Source: Rhodovulum sp. MB263 (lineage in GTDB: Bacteria; Pseudomonadota; Alphaproteobacteria; Rhodobacterales; Rhodobacteraceae). Taken from it: a stretch of 64,000 nucleotides of DNA. This document shows, in pieces, positions 61,880 through 64,000 of this stretch. The position numbers and the translations under genes were made by a program. Numbering within the stretch: position 1 is the stretch's first letter; the number at the start of each line of letters is the position of its first letter. Below the pieces are notes generated by a model. It was given only the letters and a program-made list of their open reading frames with translations. It was not told the origin of the DNA and ran no database searches. The DNA lies in assembly GCF_002073975.1 (NCBI RefSeq), contig NZ_CP020384.1, forward strand, positions 3,753,501 through 3,817,500, given 5' to 3'.

Positions 61880-64000
<2,121 letters not shown>

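Overview
The window is high-GC DNA from an alphaproteobacterium. The order petA-petB-petC, the TPP-riboswitch-controlled thiBPQ operon, the sulfolactate genes, the abundance of TRAP and tripartite tricarboxylate (TTT) transporters, and a 23S rRNA with a removable-looking extra stem all point to the Rhodobacteraceae (Rhodobacter/Rhodovulum/Paracoccus relatives). The genus cannot be fixed from this sequence alone.

Positions 1-17140 are mostly core genome. They hold ribA (cut by the window start), an L,D-transpeptidase, a DEAD-box helicase with a long basic repeat tail, a YjdM zinc-ribbon protein, aroC, a TPP riboswitch with thiB-thiP-thiQ, the cytochrome bc1 operon petABC, an alpha/beta hydrolase, dapF-mtaB and tRNA-Lys(TTT). 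Positions 17145-19030 are a scrapyard next to that tRNA. It contains the C-terminal half of a tyrosine integrase joined by a deletion to the front of an HNH endonuclease gene, two phage head-region genes, and a truncated IS3-family orfA.

Positions 19370-60966 form a catabolic island made almost entirely of solute importers, dehydrogenases, lyases and local regulators. (a) 19370-32793: a GntR regulator sits between two divergent operons. One encodes an amidohydrolase/lactonase, TctC-TctB-TctA and an aldehyde dehydrogenase. The other encodes a SAF-domain oxidoreductase, TRAP DctP, a cyclase-family hydrolase, TRAP DctQM, a DUF1537 kinase (OtnK-like) and a class II aldolase (OtnC-like). All three promoter regions carry the palindrome TTGCATGCAA, so this looks like one regulon for an acid sugar or lactone that ends in dihydroxyacetone phosphate. 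(b) 33153-41620: a GntR/HutC regulator diverges from suyA-suyB-slcC-comC, a TTT transporter with fused TctA-TctB, and a YeiH-family exporter. This is a complete predicted pathway for both sulfolactate enantiomers, yielding pyruvate plus sulfite. (c) 41912-47053: TRAP DctP-DctQ-DctM with a D-glutamate-cyclase-like protein and a divergent LysR regulator. (d) 51361-60966: a FAH-family hydrolase, then a Liv-type ABC importer (LivK, LivH and a single polypeptide fusing LivM, LivG and LivF) with a lambda-crystallin-type dehydrogenase and a BKACE enzyme, divergent from a GntR regulator and an SDR. Between (c) and (d), 47187-51360 is partly decayed: an alpha/beta hydrolase that seems to lack its nucleophile elbow, a frameshifted GNAT gene, and about 1.1 kb without a credible gene.

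The window ends in a ribosomal RNA operon on the minus strand: the 3' three quarters of 23S rRNA, 5S rRNA and tRNA-fMet. A serine-recombinase C-terminal remnant abuts the tRNA, with its reading frame running into it. The 23S gene carries an extra stem of about 83 nt at 63436-63518, typical of an intervening sequence excised by RNase III.
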